Shown here piece by piece: positions 35,125 to 47,348 of a stretch of 64,000 nt of DNA. This DNA is from Epiperipatus broadwayi (Eukaryota; Onychophora; Udeonychophora; Euonychophora; Peripatidae): the NCBI GenBank assembly GCA_028023455.1, contig JAQFVV010006453.1, forward strand, positions 1 to 64,000, read 5' to 3'. The notes under the pieces were generated by a model. It had not been told where the DNA came from. It was given only the letters and a program-made list of their open reading frames with translations, and searched no databases. The position numbers and the translations under genes are program-made. Position 1 is the first letter of the stretch. Each line of letters begins with the position of its first letter.

Positions 35125-36115
35125 AGATTTAGAAAAAGATAATGAAACAGAAGTGGAACCTGTCTGCTTCACAGCAAAAGTGATTTGAAAAAGTCTTCAA
35201 CTTTCTAATCAATTGGACAATCATTTTTTTGTTAATGATATAAATAATGAATGAGCTCTTAAATTCCAATGAGAGCTAAATAGTTGTATGTTTGGATATC
35301 ATGCGCTTCATAAACAATTAATCAAATCACCGAGTTTAATCACCGATTACATTGTCGACAGAAAAACATTAACTTTTAGACTGAAAATTTTTTTATTGGC
35401 TGAGTGAATTAAAGTTTTAAACTTTTGATTGGTTCAATGACAGAATCAGCAGCAAAAATATATTCATCTTTTAATATTAGATTTGTTTGTAAAAAGCAAA
35501 TTAATAATTTGTCAGATTATGAAAGTGAATAAAAGTTTTTTCAAAAATAAATTTCTATTTAATAATTATAAAAATATTCTATAGTGGAAAACCTAAGAAG
35601 AATGTTCATAACCTATTCAAAAATGCTGCATACATTGATGACTTTTTTCTCAGTTTATGTTTGTGTAAAAGTAAAGAATTTTTACTAAAGTCTTAACTAT
35701 TTTTCTAAAATAATTATATTTTCAGCATATTTTATCAAAATAATTTATAATATGTAAAAAAATATGAAAAAATACTCTAAAATATACATTTTTATTTTGA
35801 ATATCAAAATAAACTTTGAGTTGTAGAAATTGTTGTCAAGCATTCTCTTTGGTTCAAAATGAGCAGCAACAAACCAGCACCTCATGGTACATTTTAAGCT
35901 TTAAAAACATGTATATTCACTATTACAACACAAAAATTGATGTTTTTAGAGTGGCTTGAAGCCATAAATGAAAATTTTCAGTTGATGCACCTGTTTGGTT
36001 AAACACAACACGAGACTGAAGTTGGCCCTAATTGTATTTCCTCTTGTGATGAATCTGATTTCTTATCAGCTCACAAATGTATCCACATATTGTCAAATAG
36101 TGATAATGATTAAAA
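35125..36115 (+). pseudogene. Tigger-like transposase C-terminal remnant, split by an insertion
   Basis: The first piece gives EVEPVCFTAK, LQLSNQLDNHFFVND and ALHKQLIKS-like runs. The second gives QHETEVGPNCISSCDESDFL and a serine-asparagine end, equivalent to the tail at 3909-4109. Stops occur in both, so it is dead. The insertion falls just after the segment equal to RKPL in copy 2. Confidence 0.55.
35366..35965. repeat. Nested dispersed repeat (family B)
   Basis: About 600 bp, matching 45090-45790 over most of its length: TTGGCTGAGTGAATT, ACTTTTGATTGGTTC, GCAGATTATGAAAGTGAAT-like and CCTAAGAAGAA(T) blocks in the same order. It interrupts the transposase remnant and is thus younger. No terminal repeats or coding were recognised. 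Confidence 0.7.
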
Positions 36116-36429
36116 TATGTATGAAAAATGTAAAATAAATTACAGCTAAAAAGATTGTTTTGAATAAAATTAAATAGTTAATAAAAAATGCTTGTCTTGT
36201 ATCAATTTTTTTCAAGTATTTGAAATTATTTATTAGTCATACTTTATTTTCTCATTTTTTATGTGAATTTTAAAATAATTTTACCTTGTTGCTTTGCTTT
36301 TATGCAATTTTTGAAAATTATGGAAGCTATCCCACATTTTTCAATGTAAGTTGTCTATTTTTGTGCGATTTCTTTTATGTGGGTTTTTTTGCAGAACCTA
36401 TCTACTGCATAAAAAGAGACCCAGGTGTA

Positions 36430-37716
36430 TTTACTTTAAGTAAAATATTTTCTTTAAAATTTATCATTATTATTGCAATTTAGGTAGATATTATCTTATG
36501 GATAGGAGTAGGCCTCCCCATATTATGACTAGGATTTCATTCATTGCCTAATAATCCTAAAACGAAAAAAAGAAAGTAAATTTTTAGTATTGTAAAATTA
36601 TAATTACAGAACCTGGGATTTTAATTTACAAAAATTGTTTTGCAAAGGAACATTAATTTTAAGAGATAATGTGGCTCTAATGTAAGAAACATATTGTTAT
36701 TTATCAAAAGAGATAAATATGAATCTGATTGTGGCAATGAGATGCTGATGATGGTTATTAGAAGTGCTGTAGTGGGAAGAGGTGTTGGAAAAAAATAGCA
36801 TTTAATATAACTTATTCTATGATATATACTTCAAATATTAAGAGCCTTCCTGTAATTTGTGAGAGTGAGTTGAGAGTTCTCTTCCTCTTAAAATTCGATA
36901 AATGTTGCTTATTATATTTACAATGTTTATTGATTGCTATTATTACTCTTGTGGTTTTTTTTTTATTGTAGCATATAGTATTTGGTAATTCCTCTGAGCT
37001 TAGCCCGTAATGTTAATGTTACTATTTCGATTTATCTTTAATATTTTAGATTATAATATATATGCAATTATTTATCTACACAACAATTTTTTAATTTTTG
37101 AGCCAAAGGACTATTTTTTCACTAAAAAATATAGCTAAATGATGTTTTTCAAAAATGTTCCAATAAAAACAAATCCTTTGATTGAAATATTAAAAAAAAA
37201 AAACACTTGCGTAGCCATGTAAAATGTATTTTTTAAAAAAATTATTTCCTTTAATGAGTTTATGTATATATGTTTTCACATATGTATAAAAAGAAAAATA
37301 CATTTTACACCAATTATAATTCTTATTGTCAAAAAATTTAAGTATTTAAAATGATAATCAATTTGTTTAAAACAATAACTAATTATTGTCAATTTACATA
37401 TTTAAAATATTAAATTTATAACCATGTAATTAACTAATCATTACTTAGTCTGAGAACAATATAAATTAGTTTAAACATTTTATATTAAATAGTGTATTTA
37501 TAATATTTACAATAATTTTTTAATTATTAAATAATATATATATATATATGTAAAAGTATATATAAATATATTAATAATTATTTAATAAATTATTGCAAAT
37601 TAGTTACAATGAATTATTAATTATAAAACATTTGGATTAATTTGTGAATTTCTCAGAATTAATAATAATCTTTCGAGCACATGGTTATAAATTTAACCCA
37701 CACATTTTTTTTTTGT
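36430..37716. other. AT-rich stretch, no gene recognised
   Basis: Contains short TA runs near 37536-37550. No coding was seen. Confidence 0.45.
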
Positions 37717-38010
37717 CTTGCTATCTACCTACACATTCAATTACCTTTCCTGTCTACATGCTGTCTGACTAACTGATTAATTTGTACTTGGTTAACTGTC
37801 CATCTACTTATCCATCTACCTATTTACTTATACATCCACCATCTACCTGCCCACCTTTTCATTCATCCATTCACCCACGCCTCAATTATTACGTTTCTAC
37901 GTCACTTTTTCCCTCTAACTATTTATATATCTCTTATCAGTCTGTCTGTGCGTTTGTCTGACTATATTTATTTGTTTGTTGGTCTGCCTGCTTACATATC
38001 TATATATCCT
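37717..38010. repeat. Degenerate tetranucleotide tract (CTAT/CATC/GTCT)
   Basis: Pyrimidine-rich four-base words (CTAC, CATC, TATC, GTCT, GTTT) repeat with a four-base rhythm but high divergence. It looks like an old, decayed relative of the 5.2-kb tract. Confidence 0.6.
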
Positions 38011-39195
38011 ATTTTGGTCAACACTTATTAATTATTTAAAATAATTATTGAAAAATATCAGTTTATGTTTTAAAAAGTACAGCAAACGAAGTTATGTTTT
38101 TTTTATACAAAGAATTAAAAACATCTAATTATAATAATTAATAAATTGGATTTGCAATAAATTTATTTAAACTTGTTTTAATCAATAGCATCTCCATTCT
38201 ATAAAACAAATAACAAAGAAATCTCAGTATCAAAATATTACAGCTTAAGTTGACCATCACATAAAATTCTGTTAAAAATCCGCAATGATTTATAGAGTTT
38301 TTATATAATAATTTACTAAGATTAAATATCTAGTCTATAAATATGCAGAACAATTATCAAATAGCCTGGTGCCTGGCAAAGGCATCTCCTACAGCAACAC
38401 AAAAAATAGTGAAGGAAACTTATTCTCCAGGCCTTCCAATTACCAGATAGCGAATATTTGAATGATTTCCTAATCTTGCTTTACCATCTATGCTAAAAAT
38501 CGATAAATACCCATTTTATTGATTAATATGGATATACTATTAGAACCTGAACAAAAATTGAGTACTACTCAGCCAAAATAACAATCTAAGTAGTAATTAT
38601 TGCTATATCATAAGACTTTTTCTCCTTCCATCTCTCTTTCTTTATCTTGTGCTTCCTTTCTCTTTCCCTCTCTCTCTCTATATATATATATATATTATTA
38701 AAATCCAGTCAACACTTGGACAATCCCAATATCAATAACAATCAACAATTTCAAACTGTTGTCAAGGCAACCTTTTAACAATAAAGGTGGAATCCCACCT
38801 TTATTATGGTCTAATATATTTATACAAACACTATCTATATATAGTCACAGCTTATCTATATGTAATTGGAACAGAAATAACTGAACCTGCCACTGAGCTG
38901 GGTAAATGTAAATCAATTATAAAAGAATGATAACTAACCCATTTTTTATGGTTGACTGACATTCACATTTCATTCTAAAAATGTACATATAAAGTGGAAC
39001 ATACAGATTAATGGGTACAGTCAAAAACATGCTCTTTGGTTGCTTCTTTTATATAATAAAATGTATAAAATTTAAAACTTCTGATACATCAGGAGTTCTT
39101 TATTTTAATTTGAAATCATTTTTTATTTTTAAGCACTACATAAATCATAAATAAAGTGCATATTCATATTAAATCTCTCTATTCTTGTATCTTCT
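38011..39195. other. AT-rich stretch with one perfect hairpin
   Basis: AATAAAGGTGG (38780-38790) pairs with CCACCTTTATT (38795-38805) around a 4-nt loop. A TC/TA microsatellite lies at about 38657-38696. No gene was recognised. Confidence 0.5.
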
Positions 39196-39402
39196 ATGGT
39201 AAATATGCCAGGAATACATATTATGAGACCAATTTTATTTGTTATGGGCTACAATGGCCCATTGCTCACATTTAAATGGAGATATCTATTAGTTACATGT
39301 AATATATTCTCTAAACATGTGTCTTCTTATCCCACGAACCAAAGCAATAACAAAAATACTATAAAATACTGGATGAAAGAGCACATGATAAAATTAATAT
39401 AA
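39196..39402 (+). pseudogene. Possible piggyBac-like transposase scrap
   Basis: A 68-codon frame contains GPLLTFKWRYLLVTCNIFSK, which faintly resembles the G-P-L-x-x-x-K-W-x-D-x-R-x-V-x-x-L-S-T run of piggyBac-type transposases. The aspartate is missing and no flanking motifs were found, so chance similarity is quite possible. Confidence 0.2.
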
Positions 39403-39609
39403 ACTCATTAAAATAACTGCTATTCACAGACATTTGTCAAATCCAAAATAAAATAAAATAAAAGAATGAAAAAGGAGAATTACCACATAAACAACAACAA
39501 CATAATGTTTTTATAAAAAAATATATAAACAAATTATAAAAATAATAATTAACAAATAACAAAAAATAAATAAATAAAAGAGAAAAACAATAACTATAAA
39601 TAAATGATA

Positions 39610-40058
39610 AAGATATACCCATCTAAATGATAAAGATGTACCAGTTGATTGAAAAATGCAGTATTAATATTTAAAAAAGGTGATAAAGAAGATATTAGAA
39701 ATTACAGACCTATCAGTGTTTTATCAGTTTTATTCAAAATTTTCACCAAAATAATTACAACTCATCTATAGAGAACATTGGATTTCCACCAATGAAGAGA
39801 ACAAGTTGGATTTAAAAGTGGTTTTAGTACAGTAGATAATATCCAGGTATTGAGAGAAGTTACAGAAAGGACAAATGAATATGAGTTGCCATTATGCTTT
39901 GGATTTGTAGATTATAAAAAGGCATTTAATTGTAATAAGCATATCTTCAGTGATTAAAGCATTGGATCATCAAGATATAAATCCAGGATATTGTCATATT
40001 TTAAAGAATATAAAAATGCAACAACAACAATTAGATTACATTAAGGATACTGGAAACA
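39610..40058 (+). mobile_element. RTE-type LINE fragment, plus strand
   Basis: It matches the reverse complement of about 58655-59100. Readable pieces: [20 protein letters not shown] (RT motif 1/2 region), [34 protein letters not shown] and CFGFVDYKKAFN (first catalytic aspartate, F-V-D-Y). Stops and a shift disrupt it; it ends where the main copy continues to the QxDxxSP and FADD motifs. Confidence 0.75.
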
Positions 40059-40164
40059 CCAGTCTGGTTACAATATAGTCACTACTAAATACATGTTCTG
40101 CCACTGTAGACTCATCTGTTTTTCTTTTTTATCTATTAGTTAATTACTAATCTGTGTTGTCTAT
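40059..40164. other. Short junction, no feature seen
   Basis: Contains CACCAGTCTGG just after the LINE fragment; not identified. Confidence 0.4.
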
Positions 40165-40280
40165 TTTTGTGTTATTATCAACAAGTTGTTTGTATTTGAG
40201 AAATTTAAATAAGGTTTAAAATTTGTTATACATTCAACATTTTTTGATAGATGATGGAAATAGCCCAACATATTATCACA
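40165..40280 (-). repeat. PLE-associated repeat arm, fragment
   Basis: Blocks CAACAAGTTGTTTGTATTTG and ATGATGGAAATAGCCCAACA match, inverted, the arm at 30568-30660 and the arm end at 1525-1550. Confidence 0.55.
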
Positions 40281-40289
40281 TATAATATA

Positions 40290-40611
40290 AAAACAGGAAC
40301 AACTCTATACATTTTGCCACTCAGTGCAAAATGGATGCCAGAAGGCTTGTGCATAAAATCACCATTTAGTGCCTACTCTTTGTCAGTGAGGAGCCTTGGA
40401 TCTGAGAGCACTGCAATTAGATCTTAAATCCTAAGATCTAGGTGCAGTGCTCTCAGATTCAAGGCTCCTCATTGACAAAGGCCACAAGCCAGAAACTAGT
40501 CTGTGGATATTGGATGAGTAGGAACTAGATGGGAATTTTATGCACAAGTCTTCTGGCATCCATTGATTACTCTGACTTGCACTTCTGTATGGAGAGTTTT
40601 GTCTGTTTTAA
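40290..40611. repeat. Hammerhead foldback, shortened copy
   Basis: Arms 40290-40424 and 40431-40611 with almost no spacer (centre AGATCTTAAATCCTAAGATC). The left arm has lost its hammerhead 3' half. The right arm holds a relic at 40466-40507 with core TTGACAA instead of CTGATGA, so it is inactive. Confidence 0.8.
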
Positions 40612-41438
40612 TAACAGTTATAAGAAAGCATAAGAAATGGTTATCATGTGATGCTTATTGGCACATCTAATATACCATCATCATAAACCTTCAGGCAAAT
40701 ACTTATTATGGGTTATTTTAACATAGTGTTTTATACTAATATTTGTGATTATTAAAAAGTATAAATAAAATTTGAATTTTTCCAAAAACAATTAACTATT
40801 CAATTAGATGATGAAAATAATCCAGAATATAACTACAAATAAAATGCTATCATCAAAAGTTTTCAGATAAGTATGCACACATGTAGCCACTGTAATGATG
40901 TGATGTATTGTGGCTTTTCCTTAAACAAAGTCACTCTATTCGCAGATTTGTTTTGCAAACACAAAATTAATCAATTACATTCTTTTACCAACTCTTACAT
41001 AGATAGCCAATCTGATAAATAACATTAATTAGAGCAAACATCCAACTACATTTAGATGTTGACAAAGCTTCGTTTAATTCAGATAACATTTTATCTTCAA
41101 ATATACAAATTTGTAAACATTAATTAATGCAGTACTAGAAATCATGCAAACATTGAATTGAAAATTTCACAAAAATTAGTTATATCTATAAATTTCTGAC
41201 TAAATCTGACAAAATTGATCAATCCAGTAACTGTAAAATTATAAGCATAAAATTAATGTACATGTGTAATATTAATTTTTCCTTTAATTTTATATGTAAT
41301 TCTTTTCAATATCCATGTACATACATGTGCAAAAGAAACAAATATATAAATATAAATACATAAAAGCAGTCCACACCTAAAAATACTAATATGAATAACA
41401 ATTAGCAATCTTTATCTGATGCCAAGCCAAGCTTATTT
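40612..41438. other. AT-rich stretch, no gene recognised
   Basis: TTATCATGTGATGC near 40641 matches outer flanks of the hammerhead repeats. Nothing else was seen. Confidence 0.45.
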
Positions 41439-41729
41439 TTACAGAGAGACAAACTCTTTATACATTAGCATTACCAAGTGAATGCCAGAGTAGTCAATGG
41501 ATGCAAGAAGGTTTGTGCATAAAACCCCTATCTAGTGCCTAATCTAGATGAAGTGCTCTCAAATTCAAGGCTTTTCATTGATGAAAGCCACAAGCTAGAA
41601 ACTAGTTTGGGAATATTGGATGAGTAGGTACTACATAGGGTTTTTATGCACAAACCTTCCCGCATCCATTTATTACTCTGGTTTGCATTGAGTGGTGCTA
41701 CTGTATGGAGAATTTTTCCTCTGTGTAAA
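41439..41729. repeat. Hammerhead foldback, asymmetric copy
   Basis: Arms 41439-41540 and 41626-41729 are inverted. Most of the left hammerhead half and the spacer are deleted. The right arm keeps the hammerhead-like fold at 41572-41613. The 77-codon minus frame here is an arm by-product. Confidence 0.75.
41572..41613 (+). ncRNA. Hammerhead relic with C3 changed, stem I still paired
   Basis: Stem I TTTTCA (41572-41577) pairs with TGGGAA (41608-41613). Both strands have changed relative to TCCTCA/TGGGGA but still pair (two G-U). The core is TTGATGA (C3 to T). Stem II is AGC/GCT. GAAA is at 41598-41601, stem III ACTAGT, base 17 is T. C3 pairs with G8 in the active fold, so activity is unlikely. 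Confidence 0.6.
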
Positions 41730-42669
41730 CAGCTTGAGTAAGCATAAAAAATAGTGATCATATGATATTTAGTAGTTCAATCTCCTTTTTGCAAAAAAAA
41801 AAAAAACAAACAGTGATACAGATCTTTATCTATGGACTAATATGTTTATATAGGTACTTAAGATTGCAAATTGACTATGGAGAACGAGATTATTAATTCA
41901 AAGAAGTTTAAATGAACCTCATTAAATAGCTAAATATAATCTGTTTTCAAAGCAGACTAACATATGAAGTACCTTAAGATTTTAATGACAAATAACTAAA
42001 TTATATCACCATACAATACATGCATTGACTCAAAGAAGGTATTGTTGACAATTGTATCTTTCTTGCATATAAATTAGGGACATATTATCATGCAGAAAGT
42101 ATGGTAGGTAAGTTTATAAATTAATATAGCTATATAATTAACAAGGTTGATTGCCTTTTAACAATTTTTATTTTGAATTGATATAAAATTATATATGGGC
42201 ATGCAATTCTGATTAATTATAAATTTATATATTTTATTATTAAAGTAACTACTCTGAATTCTCTATGGCCACAACAGAAAAAATATACAATTGTTTTAAA
42301 AATTATATATATATATGAATTTTTTTTCTTCTCTTTTTTGCTGTTAATACAAAAAAAATTATCATTACTTTTTTTAAAAAAGAGTACTAGCTAATTAATA
42401 ATGCATTACCTCACGTTTATAATTTTTTCATCAAATATATTTTTGTACTCATATTTTTAGCTATGAACATATGCGATGATTGAAATAATGAAAAAATAAT
42501 AATTAGTGCAATTTTATGAAAAAACAAATTACAATCCAATAAATACAAAAGTGATGGATGTAGCCCCAAAACTACTTTTTAAAATCTACTGGCATTTATT
42601 CTTTATGTCTATTATATGAGTATTACAAAGTTTGTCTAGATATAATATATATATATAATAAATAAAATT
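41730..42669. other. AT-rich stretch, no gene recognised
   Basis: Low-complexity runs only. Confidence 0.45.
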
Positions 42670-43330
42670 CAAATAATACATCACAAGACTTAACTTGATA
42701 AGCTTGTAATTATAAATAAAATAATGAGCATGCTAATTGCTGTAATAAGCGTTATCGGTAAATGCTGCAAGAGAAAGCATTTAAAATCTCTATCTAGAAA
42801 TTATCCCCATTTCCAAATCGGTTTCAAGCTAGAATATTTCAGACACTAGATCTAAGATACCGACTCTAGGCCAGAACTTAACTGATACTTAACTATTAAA
42901 TAGAAAATCTGAAAATTTCAGACACCTATATGTCTTTAAATCCAGCTATCTAACTTAGATAGCTATATGGGTCTGAAAACTCTTCAGCCACACCATATGC
43001 AAAAAGAGAATTGAGCATATTTGCACTTCTATACTAATGATTACATTGCAGGTAAAATTTAAGACTAATGAAAATAATTTTTCTTTGGCATATGCTTTTA
43101 AGCATAATTTTTTAACCATATTTATACCTCTTGCTGTAAGCTTTAGTAAGTAATTATAGGTGCCAGATGCTTGTGCTTATTACATTTTTATTCTGTGCTG
43201 TCCTATCCAATATTCCCTGATTAGTTTCAAGCTTATGGTGTTTATCAATAAGGCACTTAGAATCTTAGACCCATGTATCTGGACCTATAGGATCTAATGT
43301 ACATTTCTTCCAGCATTACCATTTATTTAT
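42670..43330. repeat. Old hammerhead-type repeats, degenerate
   Basis: The left flank ATCACAAGACTTAACTTG then AAGCTTGTAA matches other copies. Near 42805-42850 the minus strand keeps GAAACCGATTTGG. Near 43213-43254 the minus strand keeps TTGATAA, CACCATAAGCTT, GAAACTAATC, a worn version of the 25.7-kb left-arm ribozyme. No intact core remains. Confidence 0.45.
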
Positions 43331-45089
43331 AACACCGTTATATTATTAAGCTATCAGCCAAATTTCAGGATAGATATGCTCATATATTTTACCTTTTAAG
43401 ACAGATAAAATATTTATTAGTATAATAATATCTATTTAATCACAATAGTTTTATTTCTTACACTAGAACAAAGCAAATATTCCATATTAGCATTCAAACG
43501 CAGACATTCGTTGCAATAAAAGTCATAACATTTATTTCATTCATAAAGTATTCTTATAGCAAAAACAATTCATAATAATTAAAATATGTCATGTATCCAA
43601 TTTTTCTAAATGTAGAAGCAAATGTTTCAAATGTTTCATATCTTTTAAAATAATGCAAATGCAATAACAATTTTAAAAATAGCATTTTAAAATGCATAGA
43701 TATATAATTAACTGGTTACTTTAAGATGATCTGTAATAAACATTCATTAGCTTCTGTATCATTTACATAGTCCTTCCAATCTTGCAAAAGTTCTAATTTG
43801 AAATTAAAATCTTAAATTAATCTTAAATTAAGCATAAATGAAAACATACTGTAAAATGATACTAGAATTTTAGCATTTGTAAAATTATCGCACTTCAAGT
43901 TCTTGTGAAATAAACATATAAATTCCTATTGAATTTGTGATGCAATTAATATAAAACTTCTGGCATTTAATAAAATAATTGTCAATTTTTGAATAAAATT
44001 TAAATATGGTAAAACAATCAAATTGAAATCAATGAAAGTTCTAACAATGCAATAATGTCTTTAGTATGTATTTACTGTTGTCATATAGCAGTGAGACAAC
44101 ATATTGCTTTCCAAAATTTAGTTTGAAGTAGCAGAAAGACTAAGTTATAAGCTTAAACAGATTCTTCTTCTTGCAATGCATGTTAACCTAAAAAATATAA
44201 AAGATTATATGGACAATGCTGAAAATGAATAATGATAAAGAGAAAATGAATTGTATGACTAAATTGTAGGGTATAAAACTTAAATATTGTAAGTCATGTG
44301 ATAGGTAATTAACTGAATGATTGACAAATCAAATAATAAATTTATGTAATCTAGTTAAGATGAGAGACCAAATGATTAAGTTACTTAGTAAAAGATTCTA
44401 AAAATAAATCTAATTACATCACGATATCTAAAAAATAGACTAAACAATAAATGAAATTTACATCATAATATGATACATTAAATATTTTATAAATTGTTTA
44501 ATAAAATAAAAATATAAAATTAATAATAATTAATTTACAATATTTTTATTAAAATTCCCAGAATATATTAAATTTAGTTGGTTTAAAATATTAAATATTT
44601 TTTAACCAGAAAAATATAAAATTAAAGCATTAAGTTACTTTAAAAATATTAATTTTTAACAAGGATATACTTTAAATTGGAATAAATTTTATGCATATTC
44701 ACACACAGAATTATGATAACTATTTAAAACAATTAGCCTAAAGTTATTTATTAATCTCTACAATTTCTAAAAAAAAAAAGAATATTATTAATTACTATTT
44801 ATAACTGTATCTTTAATAAACTGCTAATTACTTAATTAGTTACAGTATTAAAATTTAATAATTCATTTTTTAAAGTTTGGTTTAGGTATTTAAAACTTAT
44901 CTAAATGTTTTACACTTATTTTAGAGTTCATTTATTGGTAATTCAATTTAATTAAAAAGTGCAATAATTAAGTTAAGAATACTTTTAATTCTTCTTATAA
45001 TAAAAGTTTAAAAATAAGTTATACTTCAGAATAAAGAATCACTTATAGTTTTACCTCTACAATTATAAAGAAGTTAAATTAACATTTTT
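43331..45089. other. AT-rich stretch, no gene recognised
   Basis: Very AT-rich, with no inverted repeats or coding noticed. Confidence 0.45.
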
Positions 45090-45790
45090 ATTGCACAAAC
45101 TTTGGTTGGTTGAGTGATTTAAACCTCTAAACTTTTGATTGGTCAATTACAGAATCAGCAGTAAAAATATATTAATTTTTTTTTATTATATTCATTTTAG
45201 TTTCATTTGTAAAAAGTATATTAATAATTTGGCAGATTATGAAAGTGAATGAAAGTTTTTTCAAAAATAAATTTCTATTTATAATTATAAAAATATTTGA
45301 TAGCAGAGAACCTAAAAAGAACATTCGTAACCTATTAGAAAATGTTGGGTACATCAATGATTTTCTTTCTTAATTTACATTCATGTAAAAGTACAGAATT
45401 TTTTACTAAAATCTTAGAATATTTTCTTAAAATCTTATTATTTTTCTAAATAATTATATTTTCAGCATATAAAAAACCACTCTAAAACAATATTTTCATT
45501 TTCAAAATCAAAACAAAGAAGTTGGTGTGATGAAAATTATTGACAAGTGCTCTTCCTTTCTTTGAAATGAGACCCAACCAATCAGCATCTAGGAAAACCT
45601 GTCTTCTCCCATTGTTGTAGCTTCTTATGTTAATATTATTGATGTTTTTACTTGTAAAATAATTCTAGAGATGGCAACATCTTACAGTACTTTTTAAGCT
45701 TTAAAATGAGTCTAAATTTACTAGGATAATGTAAAAATTACCTGTTTTAGAGCATGTTGAAGCCATGTTCGAGTTGATTCATGTCATTCT
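45090..45790. repeat. Dispersed repeat family B, second copy
   Basis: It matches 35366-35965 in order and orientation, with an extra block near 45580-45720 (CCAACCAATCAGCATC, AGATGGCAACATC). No coding or terminal repeats were identified. Confidence 0.65.
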
Positions 45791-45963
45791 TTAAAAGCAT
45801 TTTAATAAGCTAAAATTACAGAAATTCTCTTATATAAATCTGTTTAAAACTAGTAATATATTATAGTAACAACTACAAATTAATTAAATAACTTATAAAT
45901 GTACTATAATCGCTATTATTATAATAACATAGAGAGCGTACCAATAGCTCTAACAAGCTCGTA
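45791..45963. other. AT-rich junction
   Basis: Ends with AATAGCTCTAACAAGCTCG, the flank also seen beside the 2.4-kb foldback. Confidence 0.4.
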
Positions 45964-46162
45964 AATTAACAAGTGCGGTTATGAGAAATATTTAAAATCT
46001 CTATCCAGAACACTCTTATCTCAGACCAGGTCGGGTATGGCCCACGCAGTGGAGAGCTAGTGTCGAATATTCTAGCTCTCCACTGACGGGGCCATAAGCC
46101 GAAACCATGGTCTGGAGATAAGAGTGTTCTGGATAGAGATTTAAATTTCTTACATGTTAATT
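45964..46162. repeat. Foldback with one good and one decayed hammerhead
   Basis: Arms 45964-46060 and 46072-46162 around an 11-bp centre. The innermost 14 bp (46047-46060 with 46072-46085) pair perfectly. The right arm holds the ribozyme at 46077-46118. The left arm, on the minus strand, has CTGCGTG and GACC where CTGACGG and GAAACC would stand. Confidence 0.85.
46077..46118 (+). ncRNA. Hammerhead-like ribozyme, core base 9 changed
   Basis: Stem I TCTCCA (46077-46082) with TGGAGA (46113-46118) is perfect. The core CTGACGG (46083-46089) differs at A9 only. Stem II is GGC/GCC (46090-46092 with 46098-46100) around CATAA. GAAA is at 46101-46104, stem III ACCATGGT (46104-46111), C17 at 46112. The 5' strand of stem I also lies in the perfect 14-bp central hairpin, which would compete with the ribozyme fold. 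Confidence 0.7.
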
Positions 46163-47192
46163 GGTGTTAAGTATGTGCTCTATGTGATTTTGTAATTAAA
46201 GCTCATAAAAGTAATGTCATGTTATATATGACTTGCTTTATTAATTATTATTATAATAACATTTATTTAATAGAAAATAAATTATGTAATTTTTTTAATA
46301 TACTATCATACAAATTTATCATGAAGTTCTGCATCCAGAATTTAAGGTTACAATATATGTTTGTATATATACATTAATTTAAAGATTATCTCAGGCTTGT
46401 AGATGTAAATATTAAAATATTATGGGATTTTTTTGTGCAATAAATTAGATAAAATTTCAGTGATGAAGTAACATAGCAACAACCAATGAAAATTAGCATT
46501 GCAGGCTGAAATCATTTCATTAGTAATAATAATGGTATTTATCATGGTAAGCCAAGAAAGGGGTTAGATTTAACTTGTCTATTTTTGGATTACTGGTTAC
46601 AACTAAGCTCAATATTTGCCTCTATTTGCAGAGAAAAAAAATCTGTTATATTTTAATATTTACAACCACAGGCCCACATAAATCTTTAAATAGATTGAAA
46701 AATTTAAAATGAAAACAAAATTTAATAAATGTGTTTTTTTCTTCTCAACATGCATGCACCCATGTTTAGGAAACGTAATAGCAGGTAGAACAGTGAAAGT
46801 ACTGAGATTTAAATTTAATGAAGTTAATTTATATAATTGCATATTAGTAAGCAAAATTGCATTTGAGAATCTACCTATCTGACATACATATAGGATCAAT
46901 ATATATCGGATTCATATCAGAATCTTCATTGTTAAGAGTGCTACCAAAAAGATAAATTAATTACATTTATATTATAGTTATGGTACTTTATTCGTTGAAT
47001 ATCAATGCACAGTATTCATTAAAATGTTATGACAAAATTATTTATCTGTCAATAATAACACACTTTTATATAAAATTGCAAATTTTCTGTTAATGCTAAA
47101 ATAAAAACGTACAATTCTGTTATTTCATATTGTCATAGAAATAATTTAAATTCAAAAAAAAATATTGAAGGAATATTTTTAAAACATTTAAT
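46163..47192. other. AT-rich stretch, no gene recognised
   Basis: The 79-codon minus frame at 46660-46899 has no recognised domain. Confidence 0.45.
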
Positions 47193-47348
47193 TAATATTT
47201 ACTAAGGCTGTAACCTTAGGAATAAGCGTCTGAAAAATTCGAAGGTAGGGACCTCTACAGGTCTTAAACACAAGCTTACGCTGTAGAGGTCCCTACCTTC
47301 GAATTTTTCAGAAGCTTATTCCTGAGGTTACAGCCTTATTAAATATTA
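47193..47348. repeat. Complete AAGGCTGTAACCT palindrome
   Basis: Arms 47193-47260 and 47281-47348 (68 bp each) are nearly perfect inverse copies around a 20-bp spacer. Blocks: TAATATTTA, TAAGGCTGTAACCT, TCGAAGGTAGGGACC, TCTACAG. Single arms lie at 7445-7540 and 62863-62931. It is probably a short non-autonomous DNA element. Confidence 0.9.

Larger units (their letters stand above)
35110..36427 (+). mobile_element. Tigger/pogo-like DNA transposon, copy 3, 3' part
   Basis: The right end GAGACCCAGGTG stops at 36427, followed by TA. Inward it matches, inverted, the left end of copy 2 (AACCTATCTACTGCAT). Coding pieces lie at 35125-35365 and 35985-36115, split by the repeat at 35366-35965. No left terminus was found; the 5' half is missing. 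Confidence 0.7.
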
